In this document: in pieces, positions 7,783 through 17,484 of the stretch
Layout of the letters: every line of letters starts with the position of its first letter
How positions within the stretch are numbered: the first letter of the stretch is position 1
DNA from: Vulcanococcus sp.
GTDB taxonomy: Bacteria; Cyanobacteriota; Cyanobacteriia; PCC-6307; Cyanobiaceae
Assembly: GCA_019264575.1 (NCBI GenBank)
Contig: JAHUZV010000009.1
Location: 1-64,000 of the forward strand
Length of the DNA: 64,000 nucleotides
Direction: 5' to 3'
Made by a program: the position numbers and the translations under genes
The notes under the pieces: model-generated
Seen by the model: only the letters and a program-made list of their open reading frames with translations
The model's database searches: none
Told to the model about the DNA's origin: nothing

Positions 7783-10020
7783 ATGGCCGCCACCCCTCAC
7801 GGTTTGAGCCGCGCCCTGCGCCTCCGCGGCTCCCTCGGGCTGGCTTCCATGCTGCCGCTGGCGGCAGGGGTGGTGATGGCCTCGGCTTCGGCGTTCGCCC
7901 AAGACGCGACGCCCGCGCCGGCTGATACGCCAACGGCGGCTCCCGCTGAGAGCAGTCCTCCCGGTGAGGCTCTCGCGCCACCGGCCAAGCCTGAGCCGAA
8001 GGTGCTGATCAGCGAGGTGGTGGTGAAGGGGATCGAGGGTCACCCGGAGCAGGAGCGGCTCGAGATCGCCGTGTACGACGCCATGGCCACCCGGCCGGGC
8101 ACTCAGGTAACCCGCAGCGAGCTCCAGAACGACCTCTCGGCGATTTACGCCAGCGGTTGGTTCTCGGATGTGCGCATCCAGCCGGTGGATGGCCCGTTGG
8201 GGGTGCAGCTGGTGGTCACGGTGGTGCCCAACCCGGTGCTCACCGAGGTGGAGCTCGAGGGCATCGGGCCGAAGACGAAGATGCCCCCCACCCTGATCCC
8301 CGACATCTTCGCGGCCGATTACGGCAAGACCCTCAACCTCAACACCCTGCAGGCCCGCATCGGTGATCTGCAGAAGTGGTACGCCGATCAGGGCTATTCC
8401 CTGGCCCGGGTGAGTGGTCCCACCCGGGTGAGTCCCACAGGTGTGGTGCAGCTGCAGGTGCGCGAAGGCACCGTGGCCGGCGTGGAGGTGCAGTTCCTCA
8501 ACAAGGAAGGCGAAGCCACCAACGACAAGGGCCAACCGATCCGCGGCAAAACCAAGCCCTGGGTGGTGACCCGTGAGGTGTCGATCAAGCCTGGCGATAC
8601 CTTCAATCGCCGCCTGCTTGAAGACGACATCAAGCGCCTCTACGGCACCGGCCTGTTCGGTGACGTGAAGGTGACCCTGCGGCCTGTGGCCGGCAACCCC
8701 GGTGAAGTCACGATCGTGCTCGGCATCGTCGAGCAGTCGAGCGGTTCCCTCTCGGGTGGTTTGGGCTACAGCCAAGCCCAGGGCGTGTTCGGCCAGGTGC
8801 AGCTGCAGGACAGCAACCTGCTGGGCCGGGCTTGGGATCTTGCGGTGAACTTCACCTATGGCCAGTTCGGCGGCCTGGGCGATATCTCCTTCACCGATCC
8901 CTGGATCAAAGGCGACAAGTTCCGCACGGCATTCCGGGCCCGGGTGTTCTTCAGCCGGGAAGTGCCTCAGATCTTCCAGAGCCAGAACAACGGCACGATC
9001 AACACCGTGTCGGATGTGTCGAACGACTTTTTCAAGGCACCCTCCAACGCCACGGCGTACAACATCCAGAGCAAGAACAACCCCACCGGCACCTCGTTCG
9101 GCTCGATTTCCAAGGCGGAAAAGGCTGATCCCAGCCTCAACTGGTTCAACCTCGACAACAACTCGATTGCTCTGCAGCGCATCGGTGGCAACGTGCAGTT
9201 TGTGCGCCCGCTGAACGGAGGAAACCCTTACAAGCGCGCGCCCTGGAATGTGGTGCTCGGCTTCAGCGGCCAGGAAGTAACGCCGATGAACTTCGGTGGT
9301 TCGGTGATGCCCTATGGCATGAACACGAACAACTACAGCAATGGCAAAACGCAGGTTAAAGATGTGATCTGCATTGCCTACAACTGCGCTGAGCACAACC
9401 AGTTGGTGGGCCTTCGCGTGGCGGCCACGATGAACAACCTCAACGACCCGCGCAACCCCACCTCCGGCAACTTCCTCAGCCTCGGCACCGAGCAGTTCTT
9501 CTCGGTGGGCCCGGATTCACCCACGTTTAACCGCTTGCGCGCCAGCTACACCCACTACATCCCGGTGAACTGGCTCAAGATCTTCAAGGGCTGTAGGCCC
9601 AAGCCCGGCCAGAAAGAGGATTGCAAACAGGCCCTGGCCTTCCAGGTGACGGCTGGCACCAACGTGGGCAACTTGCCTCCCTACGAAGCCTTCTGTCTGG
9701 GTGGTTCCAACTCCGTTCGCGGTTACTACGACTGCGATCTGGGTGTGGGCAAGAGCTTCGGTGAAGCCACGATCGAATACCGCTTCCCGATCTTCAGCAT
9801 CATCAGCGGCGAAGTGTTTGTGGATGGCGGCACCAGCTTCGGCAGCCAGCCCAACGTTCCCGGTAATCCCGGTGGGTTGTTGCTCAAGCCCGGTGATGGT
9901 TTCTCGGTGGGTACAGGTCTGATCGTTTCCACACCGGTGGGCCCGCTGCGTTTGGAGGTGGCCAGCCAAGACTTCACCGGCCAGTGGCGCTTCAATCTCG
10001 GTGTGGGTTGGAAGTTCTGA
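7783..10020 (+). CDS. bamA: Outer membrane assembly factor, BamA/Omp85 family
   Basis: Omp85 proteins fold beta-barrels into the outer membrane; cyanobacterial members are relatives of chloroplast Toc75. From ATG 7783 the protein is 745 residues: signal peptide ending near ASAFAQ, a Pro/Ala-rich linker, POTRA domains (about 65-335, e.g. SEVVVKGIEGHPEQERLE, LLEDDIKRLYGTGLFGDVKV), then the barrel with the conserved C-terminal GGSNSVRGYYDC loop and an aromatic C-terminal strand (FNLGVGWKF). A TTG at 7753 would lengthen it by 10 residues but spoils the signal peptide. It heads the lpxC-fabZ-lpxA-lpxB run, a standard envelope-biogenesis association. Confidence 0.95.
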   Translation: MAATPHGLSRALRLRGSLGLASMLPLAAGVVMASASAFAQDATPAPADTPTAAPAESSPPGEALAPPAKPEPKVLISEVVVKGIEGHPEQERLEIAVYDAMATRPGTQVTRSELQNDLSAIYASGWFSDVRIQPVDGPLGVQLVVTVVPNPVLTEVELEGIGPKTKMPPTLIPDIFAADYGKTLNLNTLQARIGDLQKWYADQGYSLARVSGPTRVSPTGVVQLQVREGTVAGVEVQFLNKEGEATNDKGQPIRGKTKPWVVTREVSIKPGDTFNRRLLEDDIKRLYGTGLFGDVKVTLRPVAGNPGEVTIVLGIVEQSSGSLSGGLGYSQAQGVFGQVQLQDSNLLGRAWDLAVNFTYGQFGGLGDISFTDPWIKGDKFRTAFRARVFFSREVPQIFQSQNNGTINTVSDVSNDFFKAPSNATAYNIQSKNNPTGTSFGSISKAEKADPSLNWFNLDNNSIALQRIGGNVQFVRPLNGGNPYKRAPWNVVLGFSGQEVTPMNFGGSVMPYGMNTNNYSNGKTQVKDVICIAYNCAEHNQLVGLRVAATMNNLNDPRNPTSGNFLSLGTEQFFSVGPDSPTFNRLRASYTHYIPVNWLKIFKGCRPKPGQKEDCKQALAFQVTAGTNVGNLPPYEAFCLGGSNSVRGYYDCDLGVGKSFGEATIEYRFPIFSIISGEVFVDGGTSFGSQPNVPGNPGGLLLKPGDGFSVGTGLIVSTPVGPLRLEVASQDFTGQWRFNLGVGWKF

Positions 10021-10028
10021 GCAACGGC

Positions 10029-10871
10029 GTGACGATCTGGCCCAGCGATTACTCCCAGGCTTGGACCCTGGCGGCACCGGTGGAGCGCTCCGGGGTGGGG
10101 CTCCACAGCGGTGCCGTGGCCCGGCTGCGCTTGGAGCCCTACGAGCAGCCCGGTTACTGGGTGGCTTGGCTGGATGAACCCAGCCTTGCTCCCCAGCGCC
10201 TGCATCCCAATCAGGTCTGTGCAACCCAGCTGTGCACGGCTCTGCAGCTGGATCAGCGCCGCTTGGCCACCGTGGAACACCTGCTCGCCGCCTTGGCGGG
10301 TGTGGGCATCAGCTCGGCGCTGCTGCTGGTGGATGGCCCGGAAATTCCGTTGATGGATGGTTCGGCGCAGCCCTGGGTGGAGGCGATCGCCGAAGCCGGC
10401 CTCAAGCAACTCGGTGCCCGTCCGGCTGCGGCGCCGCTGACCGGGCCCATCACCCTGCAGCACGGCCAGAGCTTCGCCACCGCCCTTCCCTCCGATTGCT
10501 TGCGGCTGGGAGCGGCTATCGAGTTTCCCCAGGCGGCGATCGGCCGGCAGCTGTTCAGCCTCGAGCTCACGCCCCAGGCTTTTGTGGAGCAGATCGCTCC
10601 AGCCCGCACCTTCGGGTTCAAGCAGCAGGTGGAGCAGCTCTTGGCCGCTGGGTTGATCAAGGGCGGTGCCTTGGATAACGCCTTGGTGTGCGATGGCGAT
10701 AGCTGGGTGAATCCACCGCTGCGCTTTGCCGATGAGCCGGTGCGCCATAAGCTCCTTGACCTGCTGGGGGATCTCGCCCTAGCGGGGCTGCCCCAGGCCC
10801 AGGTGTTTGCCTTCCGCGGCTCCCATGGGCTGCACACGGCCCTGGCTGCCGCTCTGGTTTCTTCGAACTGA
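10029..10871 (+). CDS. lpxC: UDP-3-O-acyl-N-acetylglucosamine deacetylase
   Basis: LpxC carries out the committed zinc-dependent deacetylation of lipid A synthesis. I chose GTG 10029, nine bases after the bamA stop, giving 280 residues; the open frame upstream is inside bamA. Diagnostic stretches are GVGLHSG, the [10 protein letters not shown] motif with Glu and zinc-binding His, [27 protein letters not shown], and [15 protein letters not shown] supplying the other zinc His and Asp. It is somewhat shorter than the E. coli enzyme (305), as is usual for cyanobacteria. Confidence 0.95.
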   Translation: MTIWPSDYSQAWTLAAPVERSGVGLHSGAVARLRLEPYEQPGYWVAWLDEPSLAPQRLHPNQVCATQLCTALQLDQRRLATVEHLLAALAGVGISSALLLVDGPEIPLMDGSAQPWVEAIAEAGLKQLGARPAAAPLTGPITLQHGQSFATALPSDCLRLGAAIEFPQAAIGRQLFSLELTPQAFVEQIAPARTFGFKQQVEQLLAAGLIKGGALDNALVCDGDSWVNPPLRFADEPVRHKLLDLLGDLALAGLPQAQVFAFRGSHGLHTALAAALVSSN

Positions 10872-10876
10872 CCCCC

Positions 10877-11335
10877 TTGACTGCCACCCCCTCAGCGCCG
10901 GCGCCTGTGCTCACCAGTGAGCAGATCCAGGGTCTGCTGCCCCACCGCTATCCGTTTGCGCTGGTGGATCGGGTGATCGAGCACGAACCTGGCAAGCGTG
11001 CAGTGGCGATCAAGAACGTCACCTTCAATGAGCCCCAGTTTCAGGGCCACTTCCCCGGGCGCCCGCTGATGCCGGGTGTGTTGATCGTGGAGGCGATGGC
11101 CCAGGTGGGTGGTCTGATCGTCACCCAGATGCCGGATCTGCCCAAAGGCCTGTTTGTGTTTGCCGGCATCGATGGTGTGCGCTTCCGCCGGCCAGTGGTG
11201 CCCGGCGATCAGCTGGTGATCAGCTGTGAACTGCTCAGCCTCAAGCGCAAGCGTTTCGGCAAGGTGAAGGCTGAAGCGAAGGTGGATGGTGAACTTGTCT
11301 GCGCCGGGGAGCTGATGTTCTCCTTGGTGGACTGA
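10877..11335 (+). CDS. fabZ: (3R)-hydroxyacyl-ACP dehydratase FabZ
   Basis: FabZ dehydrates 3-hydroxyacyl-ACP in type II fatty acid synthesis and competes with LpxA for the same substrate, which explains its place inside the lpx run. The hot-dog fold protein of 152 residues has [14 protein letters not shown] and the catalytic [20 protein letters not shown] (His and Glu). The annotated TTG start lies 5 bp after the lpxC stop; an inner GTG at 10907 would also preserve the domain. Confidence 0.95.
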   Translation: MTATPSAPAPVLTSEQIQGLLPHRYPFALVDRVIEHEPGKRAVAIKNVTFNEPQFQGHFPGRPLMPGVLIVEAMAQVGGLIVTQMPDLPKGLFVFAGIDGVRFRRPVVPGDQLVISCELLSLKRKRFGKVKAEAKVDGELVCAGELMFSLVD

Positions 11336-11346
11336 GCGCCGCCGTG

Positions 11347-12186
11347 ATGTCTTCTGTCGCCATGGAACTCAGCTCGGGCGAAACCAGGATCCATCCCACG
11401 GCGGTGGTGGATGCGCGTGCGCAGATTGCTGAAGGGGTGGAGATCGGCCCCTATGCGGTGGTGGGTGCCGAGGTGTCGATCGGTGCCGGCACGCGCATCG
11501 GTCCGCATGTGGTGCTCGATGGCCGGGTGACCATGGGCTGCCGCAATCGCATCTTCCCGGGGGCCTGCATCGGCGCCGAACCCCAGGACCTCAAATACAA
11601 CGGTGCTTCCACCGAAGTGGTGATCGGGGATGACAACGCCATCCGCGAGTGCGTCACCATCAACCGCGCCACGCACGAGGGCGAGCAGACGCGGATCGGC
11701 AACGGAAATCTCCTGATGGCGTATAGCCATCTGGGCCACAACTGCCTGCTGGGTGATCGGATCGTGATCGCCAATGGTGTGGCGGTAGCCGGCCATGTGG
11801 TGATCGGCGATCGGGCTGTGATCGGCGGGGTGCTGGGGATTCACCAGTTCGTGCACATCGGCACGATGGCGATGGTGGGTGGCATGAGCCGCATCGATCG
11901 CGATGTGCCCCCCTACGCGATCGTGGAAGGGCATCCGGGGCGGCTGCGCGGTCTGAACCGCATCGGCATCAAACGCAGTGGTTTGGCCGAGATTGACGAC
12001 GGCGCCCAGGCCAAGCAGCTGCAGCAGGTGTGGGCTGAGCTCTATCGCAGTGATGCGGTGCTGGCCGATGCCCTTCAGCAGGTGCGCCGCCAACCGTTGC
12101 ACCAGCCGGCGGAAACCCTTGTCAGTTTCCTGGAGGCTTCGATCGGTCCTGGCCGCCGCGGTCCGCTGCCTGCCGGTCGTTCATGA
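11347..12186 (+). CDS. lpxA: UDP-N-acetylglucosamine acyltransferase
   Basis: LpxA makes the first acylated intermediate of lipid A. The ~279-residue product shows the left-handed beta-helix hexapeptide repeats throughout its first 190 residues, the motif [26 protein letters not shown], the catalytic region [18 protein letters not shown] with its His, and [16 protein letters not shown] 11344 directly precedes the ATG chosen here, and another ATG at 11362 is possible. The stop overlaps the lpxB ATG (ATGA). Confidence 0.95.
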   Translation: MSSVAMELSSGETRIHPTAVVDARAQIAEGVEIGPYAVVGAEVSIGAGTRIGPHVVLDGRVTMGCRNRIFPGACIGAEPQDLKYNGASTEVVIGDDNAIRECVTINRATHEGEQTRIGNGNLLMAYSHLGHNCLLGDRIVIANGVAVAGHVVIGDRAVIGGVLGIHQFVHIGTMAMVGGMSRIDRDVPPYAIVEGHPGRLRGLNRIGIKRSGLAEIDDGAQAKQLQQVWAELYRSDAVLADALQQVRRQPLHQPAETLVSFLEASIGPGRRGPLPAGRS

Positions 12187-13373
12187 GGCGGCTGCTGATC
12201 AGCACCGGCGAGGTGTCCGGTGACCTGCAGGGAGGCCTGTTGGTGGCCGCCCTTCGGGATGAGGCTCAGCGGCGTCAGCTCCCCCTGGAGATCGCGGCCC
12301 TGGGGGGCTCGCGGATGCGCCAGGCCGGAGCCGAGCTTTTGGCAGACACCACGCCGATGGGCTCCATCGGCCTGTGGGAAGCGCTGCCGCTGGTGCTGCC
12401 CACCCTGAAGGTGCAGCGGCGTGTGAGCCGCTGGCTGAAGCGCAACCCCCTCGATGGGCTTGTGCTGATCGACTACATGGGCGCCAACGTGAGGCTTGGC
12501 CTCAAGGTGAAGCAGCGCCTGCCTCAGGTGCCAATTTTTTATTACATCGCCCCGCAGGAATGGGCCTTTCGTGTGGGTGAAGGCGGCTCCACGCGCTTGA
12601 TCGGCTTCACCGATCGGATCCTCGCCATTTTTCCGGAAGAGGCCCGCTTCTACGGCGCTCGCGGCGCCCAGGTCACCTGGGTGGGGCATCCGCTGCTCGA
12701 TACCCTCACGGATTTGCCCAGCCGCGATGCGGCCCGTGCCCAGCTGGGCCTCCAGGAGGGTGAACGGCTGCTGCTGCTGCTGCCCGCCTCGCGCAAGCAG
12801 GAGCTGCGTTACCTGCTGCCGCCGCTGGCGGCGGCGGCCGCTGAGCTGCAACGCCGCTGCCCGGGTCTGCGGGTGATGGTGCCGGCGGGGCAAGCCGCGT
12901 TTGAACCGGTGTTGGTTGAGCTGCTCGAGGCCGCAGGTGTGCGGGCCGATGTGGTTCCAGCCGCCAAGGCTGATCAGCTGCGCCCCACCCTCTGCGCTGC
13001 TGCCGATCTGGCCCTGAGCAAATCCGGCACGGTGAATCTGGAGCTGGCTCTGCGGGGGGTTCCTCAGGTGGTGGCCTATCGCGTCAGCCGGCCCACGGCC
13101 TGGGTGGCCAAGCATCTGCTGCGCTTCCAGGTGGATCACATTTCGCCGGTGAATCTGGTGTTGCAGGAGCGGCTGGTGCCCGAACTGCTGCAAGACGAGC
13201 TCACGGCCGAGGCGGTGGTGCGCGAAGCGCTGCCGCTGCTCGACGATCCCCAGGCGCGCCGGCGGGTGGCGGACGGCTATCAGCGATTGCGCCAGGCCTT
13301 GGGTGAGCCGGGCGTCACCCGGCGTGCCGCCGCTGCCATCCTGGACGCGCTTCCTGCGGCTGCTTCCGTTTGA
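12183..13373 (+). CDS. lpxB: Lipid A disaccharide synthase
   Basis: LpxB is a GT19 glycosyltransferase joining UDP-2,3-diacylglucosamine and lipid X. The 396-residue protein carries [13 protein letters not shown] at the N terminus, [45 protein letters not shown] and, near the C terminus, [25 protein letters not shown], all typical. The ATG overlaps the lpxA stop and the TGA overlaps the TTG used by msrA, so the envelope run is tightly coupled. Confidence 0.95.
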   Translation: MRRLLISTGEVSGDLQGGLLVAALRDEAQRRQLPLEIAALGGSRMRQAGAELLADTTPMGSIGLWEALPLVLPTLKVQRRVSRWLKRNPLDGLVLIDYMGANVRLGLKVKQRLPQVPIFYYIAPQEWAFRVGEGGSTRLIGFTDRILAIFPEEARFYGARGAQVTWVGHPLLDTLTDLPSRDAARAQLGLQEGERLLLLLPASRKQELRYLLPPLAAAAAELQRRCPGLRVMVPAGQAAFEPVLVELLEAAGVRADVVPAAKADQLRPTLCAAADLALSKSGTVNLELALRGVPQVVAYRVSRPTAWVAKHLLRFQVDHISPVNLVLQERLVPELLQDELTAEAVVREALPLLDDPQARRRVADGYQRLRQALGEPGVTRRAAAAILDALPAAASV

Positions 13374-14005
13374 TCAAGCGCACCGTTTCGGTTCTGCTAG
13401 CCCTGGCGCTGCTGCTGCTCTGGCCCCAGGCGCCCGTGCAGGCCGCCGTGGAAGAGGCAGTGCTGGCTGGAGGCTGCTTCTGGTGCCTTGAGCACGACCT
13501 CGAGAAACTGCCGGAGGTGTTGAGCGTGGAAAGCGGCTACAGCGGCGGCAGCCTGCGCAATCCCACCTACCGGCAGGTGAGCGGCGGTGGCACGGGCCAT
13601 CAGGAGGTGGTGGAGGTGCGTTTCGACACCGCCCGAATCAGCTATCCCACGCTGCTGCGGGCCTACTGGCGCAACGTGGATGCGCTGGATGGTGGCGGGC
13701 AGTTCTGCGATCGCGGCAGTTCCTACCGCCCTGTGATCTTCACCCAGGGGGAGACGCAGAAACAGCAGGCTGAAGCGAGCCTCAAGGCTGCAGCTCGGGA
13801 GCTGGGCAAGCCGGTTTCGGCGATCCGCGTTCAGATCAAGCCCCTCAGCCGCTTCTGGCCTGCGGAGGGCTATCACCAGGATTACGCCGAGCGCAACAGC
13901 GTCAAATACAACTACTACCGCTGGGCCTGCGGCCGCGATCGCCGCTTGGATCAGCTCTGGGGATCAAAAGCCCGTAGCAGTGCGCCCTGGGTGTCCGCCT
14001 CCTGA
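13370..14005 (+). CDS. msrA: Peptide-methionine (S)-S-oxide reductase with signal peptide
   Basis: MsrA repairs methionine-S-sulfoxide in proteins. The reactive motif GGCFWCLE is at about residue 34, followed by the substrate loop [13 protein letters not shown] and [12 protein letters not shown] 13370, overlapping the lpxB stop, adds a hydrophobic N-terminal stretch ([17 protein letters not shown]) that reads as a Sec signal or anchor, so the enzyme probably acts in the periplasm or thylakoid lumen. It closes the bamA-lpx transcript and is followed by a hairpin with a T-tract. Confidence 0.92.
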   Translation: MIKRTVSVLLALALLLLWPQAPVQAAVEEAVLAGGCFWCLEHDLEKLPEVLSVESGYSGGSLRNPTYRQVSGGGTGHQEVVEVRFDTARISYPTLLRAYWRNVDALDGGGQFCDRGSSYRPVIFTQGETQKQQAEASLKAAARELGKPVSAIRVQIKPLSRFWPAEGYHQDYAERNSVKYNYYRWACGRDRRLDQLWGSKARSSAPWVSAS

Positions 14006-14091
14006 CCGGGAGTGCATCAGCAGCCGTTGAGCAATTCCAAGGAAAAGCTGAAGCTCCGTGGCGCCTGTTTCGGCTGTTCTTGAGTGGTGGA

Positions 14092-14111
14092 GCGGGTTTC
14101 CGCCCTTTTTT
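14092..14111 (+). terminator. Intrinsic terminator after msrA (weak stem)
   Basis: GCGG-GTTT-CCGC forms a short stem followed by CC and six T residues, about 90 bp after the msrA stop. The stem is short but the T-tract is clear and stands out in this GC-rich sequence. Confidence 0.5.
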
Positions 14112-14161
14112 CTCTGAACAGAGTCACTTAGCGTTACTCCGAGGCGAGCGCAGGTGTGTGT

Positions 14162-14353
14162 ATGTATCTGCTGACCATTCGCGATGGTCTGGTGACCCGT
14201 CATATCGGCCCGTACGAGAGCCCTAAGCAGGCCTCGGATGACCTCGATCGGCTGCTGGAGCAGTTCGGCGACCGTGCCCGCTGGCAGATCCACGCCCTTG
14301 AGGCTCCTCAGGATGTCCTGCGGGGCTCAGGCCGGATGGCTGCCGCCGCTTAG
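14162..14353 (+). CDS. Small conserved hypothetical protein
   Basis: I do not recognise the family. From ATG 14162 the product is 63 residues: MYLLTIRDGLVTRHIGPYES, then a helix rich in Asp/Leu (KQASDDLDRLLEQFGDRA) and WQIHALEAPQDVLRG. The beta-helix-beta look and absence of signals suggest a small cytosolic protein. A GTG six bases upstream (14156) is an alternative start. Its last bases overlap the end of the convergent gene at 14350. Confidence 0.7.
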   Translation: MYLLTIRDGLVTRHIGPYESPKQASDDLDRLLEQFGDRARWQIHALEAPQDVLRGSGRMAAAA

Positions 14354-14586
14354 GGCTTTTGCTGGCCCGGATAGCCCCGCAGCAGGCCGCTTTCCACCAT
14401 CAGGCCCACGCCCGCCACGATGGCCACCAGGCTGAGGGTTCCGTACCAGAACCAGGGCCCATGGGCCTGGCCCAGCGTCTGCAAGGTGCGGCGTTGAACG
14501 GCTTCCCCAAACAGGCACAGACCAGCGGGCAGCAGCAGCACCCCGATCTGTGCTTTCACGAACCAGCGGATCTTGCGAACGGCCAT
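14350..14586 (-). CDS. Small two-helix membrane protein
   Basis: The 78-residue product has two hydrophobic helices, about residues 12-28 (AQIGVLLLPAGLCLFGEAV) and 47-69 (WYGTLSLVAIVAGVGLMVES), with a basic N terminus (MAVRKIRWFVK), so it is an integral membrane protein of unknown role. It starts 32 bp downstream of the pepA stop on the same strand and may share that transcript. Confidence 0.75.
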   Translation of the reverse strand: MAVRKIRWFVKAQIGVLLLPAGLCLFGEAVQRRTLQTLGQAHGPWFWYGTLSLVAIVAGVGLMVESGLLRGYPGQQKP

Positions 14587-14618
14587 GGAGTGCTGCTGGG
14601 TCGGTCGATGCGGCCAGC

Positions 14619-16109
14619 CTAGGCGGGGCCCCCGGCCTGCACCCAGTTCACCAAGGTGCGCACGCCATAGCCGGTGGCGCCGGCGGGATCGAGGCCCCGG
14701 CCTTTATCGCTCCACACCGTGCCGGCGATGTCGAGGTGAGCCCAGGCCACCTCGGGAGCCACAAAGTCCTGAAGGAAAAGGGCGGCGGTGATCGATCCAC
14801 CGGGCCTGGGGCCCGTGTTTTTCATGTCGGCCAGGCCGCTCTTGAGACCGGCGCGGTAGGAGGCGCGCAGGGGCATGCGCCAGAGGGTTTCGCCGCCCTG
14901 GGCTCCTGCCTCGATCAGGCCCTGGGCCAGCGGATCGCAGGGCGACCACAAACCAGCGATCTCTTCTCCAAGCGCGATCACGCAGGCGCCGGTGAGCGTG
15001 GCCAAATCCACCACGGCATCGGGTTCGAGCTTGCAGGCGTACACCAGGGCATCGGCCAGGGTGAGCCGGCCTTCGGCGTCAGTGTTGTTGATCTCGATCG
15101 TTTTGCCGTTAGAGGCCGTCACGATCGCGCCGGGGTGGATGGCACCGCCGCTGATCATGTTTTCGCAGGCGGCCACGATCATGTGCACCTCCACGCCGGC
15201 GGGTTTGAGCTCAGCGATGGCACGCATGGCACCCAGCACAGCCGCGCTGCCGCCCATGTCGTACTTCATCATCTCGATCTGAGAGCCGGCGGTTTTGAGG
15301 TTGTAACCGCCGGAATCGAAGGTGAGGCCCTTGCCCACCAGCACCAGGCGGCGATCCGCTCCGCCCTGGGGCCGGTAGGTGAGATGGATGAATTTCGGCG
15401 GTAGATCCGAGCCCTGAGCCACTGCCAGATAGGAGCCCATGGCCAGCGCTTCGCAATCGCTGCGCTCCAGCACCTTGAGCTCCAGGCCAAAGTCGCGCGC
15501 GATGGTTGCTGCGGTGTCGGCGAGTGCGGCTGGAGTCACCACGTTGGGTGGGGCGGCCACCAGCTCTCGCGCCAGTTCCACACCACTGCACACGGCGCGA
15601 CTGCTTTCAACGGCGGCTTTGGCTGTCTCAGTGAGCCCCAGCAGCTCCACCTGGCTGAGGCTGGGCTGCGGATCGCTTTCGCTTTTGAAGCGCTGATCGC
15701 TGTAGAGGCTCAGGCGCACCGCTTCAGCCATGGCGCTAGCTGCGGCCTCCGGGGCTAGGCCTTCCACCGGCATGGCCAGCGCCAGTTGGCTGGCCCCGGC
15801 ACTGGCGGCGCTTTTGCTTGCGGTGGCGGCAGCGCTGCGCAGCTGTTCCGGGCCGAAGTCGGCAGGGGCTCCCAGGCCCACCAGCACCAGCAGGCTGGGC
15901 GATTGGCCGAGCAGATCGATGCTCAGGCTTTCACCCGGTTTGCCCTTGAAGCGGCGTTGTTCGAGGCGATCGGCCACGGCGGCGCCGAAGCGCTCGAGCA
16001 GTTGGCCGCGGCTGGCCTCACCGGCTTCGCCGCTGAACAGGCCCACCGCCAGCGCTTCGCCGCTCCAGCTGGCAAGGGTGGCGGTGCTGCAGCGGATGTC
16101 GGCGACCAT
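14619..16109 (-). CDS. pepA: Leucyl aminopeptidase (M17)
   Basis: PepA removes N-terminal residues from peptides using two metal ions. The 496-residue protein has a variable N domain and a C-terminal catalytic half with VGKGLTFDSGGYNLK, MKYDMGGSAAVLGAM and the signature NTDAEGRLTLADALVYA. It also carries IAGTVWSDKGRGLDPAGATGYGVRTL at the end, typical of cyanobacterial M17 enzymes. Length is normal. Confidence 0.96.
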   Translation of the reverse strand: MVADIRCSTATLASWSGEALAVGLFSGEAGEASRGQLLERFGAAVADRLEQRRFKGKPGESLSIDLLGQSPSLLVLVGLGAPADFGPEQLRSAAATASKSAASAGASQLALAMPVEGLAPEAAASAMAEAVRLSLYSDQRFKSESDPQPSLSQVELLGLTETAKAAVESSRAVCSGVELARELVAAPPNVVTPAALADTAATIARDFGLELKVLERSDCEALAMGSYLAVAQGSDLPPKFIHLTYRPQGGADRRLVLVGKGLTFDSGGYNLKTAGSQIEMMKYDMGGSAAVLGAMRAIAELKPAGVEVHMIVAACENMISGGAIHPGAIVTASNGKTIEINNTDAEGRLTLADALVYACKLEPDAVVDLATLTGACVIALGEEIAGLWSPCDPLAQGLIEAGAQGGETLWRMPLRASYRAGLKSGLADMKNTGPRPGGSITAALFLQDFVAPEVAWAHLDIAGTVWSDKGRGLDPAGATGYGVRTLVNWVQAGGPA

Positions 16110-16143
16110 CTCGGCGGTTCAGATGGCGGCGATGGTAGGGCGA

Positions 16144-16764
16144 TCAGCCCAGCTCGGCGGTGAAGGGTGTGGCCCAGCGGCCGCGGGTTTCCTTGTTGAA
16201 GGGCGGCAACCAGTGGCGGATCAGGGCCTGCTCCAACGCCCGCCTCGGCCGCACAGCGATTGGCGCATCGCTCCAGAAGCGAATGCTCAGCTGGCTACCA
16301 AGCCCCACCTGTTGGAGGGCGTCGCCATAGGCGGCCAGATAGCTCTTGCAATCGTGCTCGCCCTTCCAGCGCCGATCGGCCTGGGCCGTTTCCCCCACAT
16401 AGAGCAGCAAGGCGCCTGGCAGGTGGGGTGGCCGATCGAGCACGAAGTAGAGGGCAGCGCCGGTGTTGCTGGCTTCAGGCCAGCGCCAGAACTGCAGGCT
16501 TTGAGGTGCCAGGGCCAGGGGATCGAGCCGCTGCACCGTGTCGGCTGGCCCCACCACGGCGCCATCAAGCAGGTTGATCTGGCCGGCGGCCAGGCTGCGC
16601 CCTTCGGCCACGGCAGCGAAGCGCGGCCCCTGGAAGGCCAGCAAGCGCTCTTGCCACTGGCGGAGCTGATGCTCCTGCAAGGGCAGGTCTTGAGGGGTGG
16701 CGCTGTTGCCGCCCAGCGGTTGGGCAAACAAATCGCCCTGACGGGGTGTGGGGCCCTTCACCAT
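16144..16764 (-). CDS. GIY-YIG nuclease superfamily protein
   Basis: The C-terminal half (about 115-200) resembles a GIY-YIG domain: LLLYVGETAQADRRWKGEH supplies the Y-VG-T core and EQALIRHWLPPFNKE the distal Glu and Asn region. The N-terminal ~110 residues have no motif I recognise. I chose ATG 16764, four bases after the helix-hairpin-helix gene stop; a TTG at 16812 would overlap it by 44 bp. Domain proteins of this type cut or process DNA, but the substrate is unknown. Pairing with an HhH protein is suggestive (see findings). Confidence 0.75.
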   Translation of the reverse strand: MVKGPTPRQGDLFAQPLGGNSATPQDLPLQEHQLRQWQERLLAFQGPRFAAVAEGRSLAAGQINLLDGAVVGPADTVQRLDPLALAPQSLQFWRWPEASNTGAALYFVLDRPPHLPGALLLYVGETAQADRRWKGEHDCKSYLAAYGDALQQVGLGSQLSIRFWSDAPIAVRPRRALEQALIRHWLPPFNKETRGRWATPFTAELG

Positions 16765-16768
16765 CCGC

Positions 16769-17452
16769 TCAAGCTGAACGGGGTAGTTGCGGACCGGCTG
16801 GCCCCTGGCCAAAGCGCACCTTCCCGATCAGCTCTTCCACCACAGCGGGCGGCAGCTGCAGGCGCTGCTGGAGATCCGCCAGATCGCTGAAGGGGGCACG
16901 TTGGCGTTCGCGCAGCAAGCGCGCCCGCCGCACCGCATCGAGTTGCGGCAGCTCACGCTCCAAGGCTGCAGCAGCTGCATGGTTGAGATCCACCGGCCTG
17001 GGGCTGGCATGCAGCGGCGCGCCATCGCCGTACCAGCGGAACAGCAGCAGCGGCTCCCAGGCTTTGGCCTGACTGCGCGGGATCTCCAGCAGCCGCTCCA
17101 GATCGTCGAGCCCGCTCAGTTGCACGCCACCGCGCTGCAGCCGCAGCAGCAAATCCACCTGGGCCGGGGTGATGCCGGGCAGGCGCAGCCAGTCGTCGGC
17201 GCTGGCGCGGTTCACATCCAGGCGCCAGCCCAGTGCTGCTGCATGGCGCACCTCGCTGGGGTCATGCAGGCGCAGCTGCGGATCCTGGCGCAGCTTCAGC
17301 GCGAGCAGATCACGCTCCACTGCTTCGTCTGCGGCGGCAGCATCCATTGGCATCGCCTCAGTAGGCGGGGCTGGCTTGGGGCGACGCGGCAGCTGCCCTG
17401 TGGCCTCCAGCAGGCTGCGGGCAAACGGATCGAGCCAGTGGCCACGGGCCAT
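16769..17452 (-). CDS. Helix-hairpin-helix domain protein (ComEA-like C-terminal repeats)
   Basis: The 227-residue product contains at least two HhH-like units, WRLDVNRASADDWLRLPGI (about residues 92-110) and VDLNHAAAAALERELPQLD (about 165-183), each in the form seen in ComEA-type DNA-binding repeats. No signal peptide is visible, unlike exported ComEA. ATG 17452 is preferred; GTG 17503 would overlap the regulator gene upstream and adds a low-complexity Ala run. It sits immediately before the GIY-YIG gene in the same orientation. Confidence 0.75.
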   Translation of the reverse strand: MARGHWLDPFARSLLEATGQLPRRPKPAPPTEAMPMDAAAADEAVERDLLALKLRQDPQLRLHDPSEVRHAAALGWRLDVNRASADDWLRLPGITPAQVDLLLRLQRGGVQLSGLDDLERLLEIPRSQAKAWEPLLLFRWYGDGAPLHASPRPVDLNHAAAAALERELPQLDAVRRARLLRERQRAPFSDLADLQQRLQLPPAVVEELIGKVRFGQGPAGPQLPRSA

Positions 17453-17484
17453 GGCGGCGGCGGCGGATGCGGAGTTGCCCGACC

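Noticed and set aside
7759..9396. 545-residue minus-strand frame over bamA
   Set aside because: Antisense to bamA and rich in His/Gly; no family pattern.
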